NCBI GenBank assembly: GCA_903868285.1
Contig: CAIPUP010000036.1
Coordinates: 1-5,499, forward strand
From: an uncultured beta proteobacterium
GTDB taxonomy: Bacteria > Pseudomonadota > Gammaproteobacteria > Burkholderiales > SG8-39
Direction: 5' to 3'
Length of the DNA stretch: 5,499 bases
Part shown: positions 5,281-5,499 of the stretch, piece after piece
Numbering within the stretch: the first letter of the stretch is position 1
Layout: each line of letters begins with the position of its first letter
Made by a program: the position numbers and the translations under genes
Notes under the pieces: generated by a model
What the model was told of the DNA's origin: nothing
Seen by the model: only the letters and a program-made list of their open reading frames with translations
The model's database searches: none

Positions 5281-5499
5281 ACGATGGCCTTGGGAGCAGT
5301 ACGGTGAAGAGCAATACGGTAACAAGCAGCGCAGCACCTTGCGGCGGGCCGCTGCATGGTGTGACCATCATTGACATGACCGCCATTGCCATGGGGCCAT
5401 TCGGCACCCAGTATCTGGGCGATATGGGTGCGGAGGTGATCAAGATCGAGCCGCCCGAGGGCGATGTGTTTCGCTGGGTCAAGCCCTCGCGCCATGACA
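5271..5499 (+). CDS. CoA-transferase family III (CaiB/BaiF), N-terminal fragment
   Basis: The open frame runs off the right edge; about 76 codons are present. The sequence GPLHGVTIIDMTAIAMGP, then FGTQYLGDMGAEVIKIEPP and EGDVFRW, is the classic N-terminus of family III CoA-transferases, which move CoA between carboxylic acids (formyl-CoA:oxalate, carnitine, benzylsuccinate and similar pairs). The catalytic Asp lies further on, outside the window, so activity and substrate cannot be judged. Two starts are plausible. The ATG at 5271 has GAGGG 7 bases upstream. The GTG at 5304 has GGGAG 7 bases upstream and gives a leader closer to family length, about 15 residues before GPLHG. The outer start is given here. 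The gene diverges from the cupin-Bug3 unit, fitting uptake and CoA activation of an organic acid (inference). Confidence 0.9.
   Translation, partial: MPYHDGLGSSTVKSNTVTSSAAPCGGPLHGVTIIDMTAIAMGPFGTQYLGDMGAEVIKIEPPEGDVFRWVKPSRHD

Noticed and set aside
5082..5495. 137-codon minus-strand open frame opposite the CoA-transferase start and overlapping the cupin gene
   Set aside because: The opposite strand reads as a textbook family III CoA-transferase N-terminus, and the frame overlaps the cupin gene in another frame.
1..5499. Phage-defence, toxin-antitoxin, mobile-element or CRISPR system
   Set aside because: All genes belong to ordinary transport and catabolic families, and no terminal inverted repeats, integrase, transposase, spaced repeats or tRNA gene are visible.

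Overview
The window is GC-rich and densely coding. It looks like a chromosomal stretch from a betaproteobacterium of the order Burkholderiales, most likely Alcaligenaceae-like (Bordetella/Achromobacter type). This placement is an inference. It rests mainly on three separate genes for Bug-family periplasmic binding proteins (receptors of tripartite tricarboxylate transport, TTT), a family greatly expanded in that group, and on the catabolic genes around them.

Layout from left to right: (1) the first 27 codons of a minus-strand FAD-dependent, GMC-type oxidoreductase, running off the left edge; (2) a divergent plus-strand formate/nitrite transporter (FNT) gene; (3) a minus-strand Bug gene (Bug1), convergent with the FNT gene; (4) a divergent plus-strand pair, a YciI-like small protein followed by Bug2; (5) a minus-strand pair convergent with Bug2, a small cupin followed downstream by Bug3; (6) a divergent plus-strand family III (CaiB/BaiF) CoA-transferase, running off the right edge. 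No gap between genes exceeds about 135 bases. The order is a regular alternation of divergent and convergent units, with three short divergent control regions (82-162, 2130-2263, 5222-5270). Each of these holds a short perfect palindrome or inverted repeat.

How the genes may work together (inference): Bug proteins bind small carboxylates or related metabolites in the periplasm. The cupin, YciI-like protein, GMC oxidoreductase and CoA-transferase are typical of degradation of organic acids or aromatic/alicyclic compounds. The FNT channel would move formate, nitrite or a similar small monovalent anion. No TctA/TctB membrane partner is visible, so the three Bug proteins are orphan receptors as far as this window shows.

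I found no RNA gene, CRISPR array, insertion sequence or clearly novel multi-gene system. The most unusual structure is an 18-bp in-frame tandem repeat, four copies ending exactly at the start codon of Bug1. It lengthens the signal peptide, and every unit carries its own ATG. The second is an AT-rich, roughly 30-codon extension in front of an otherwise ordinary Bug3 signal peptide.
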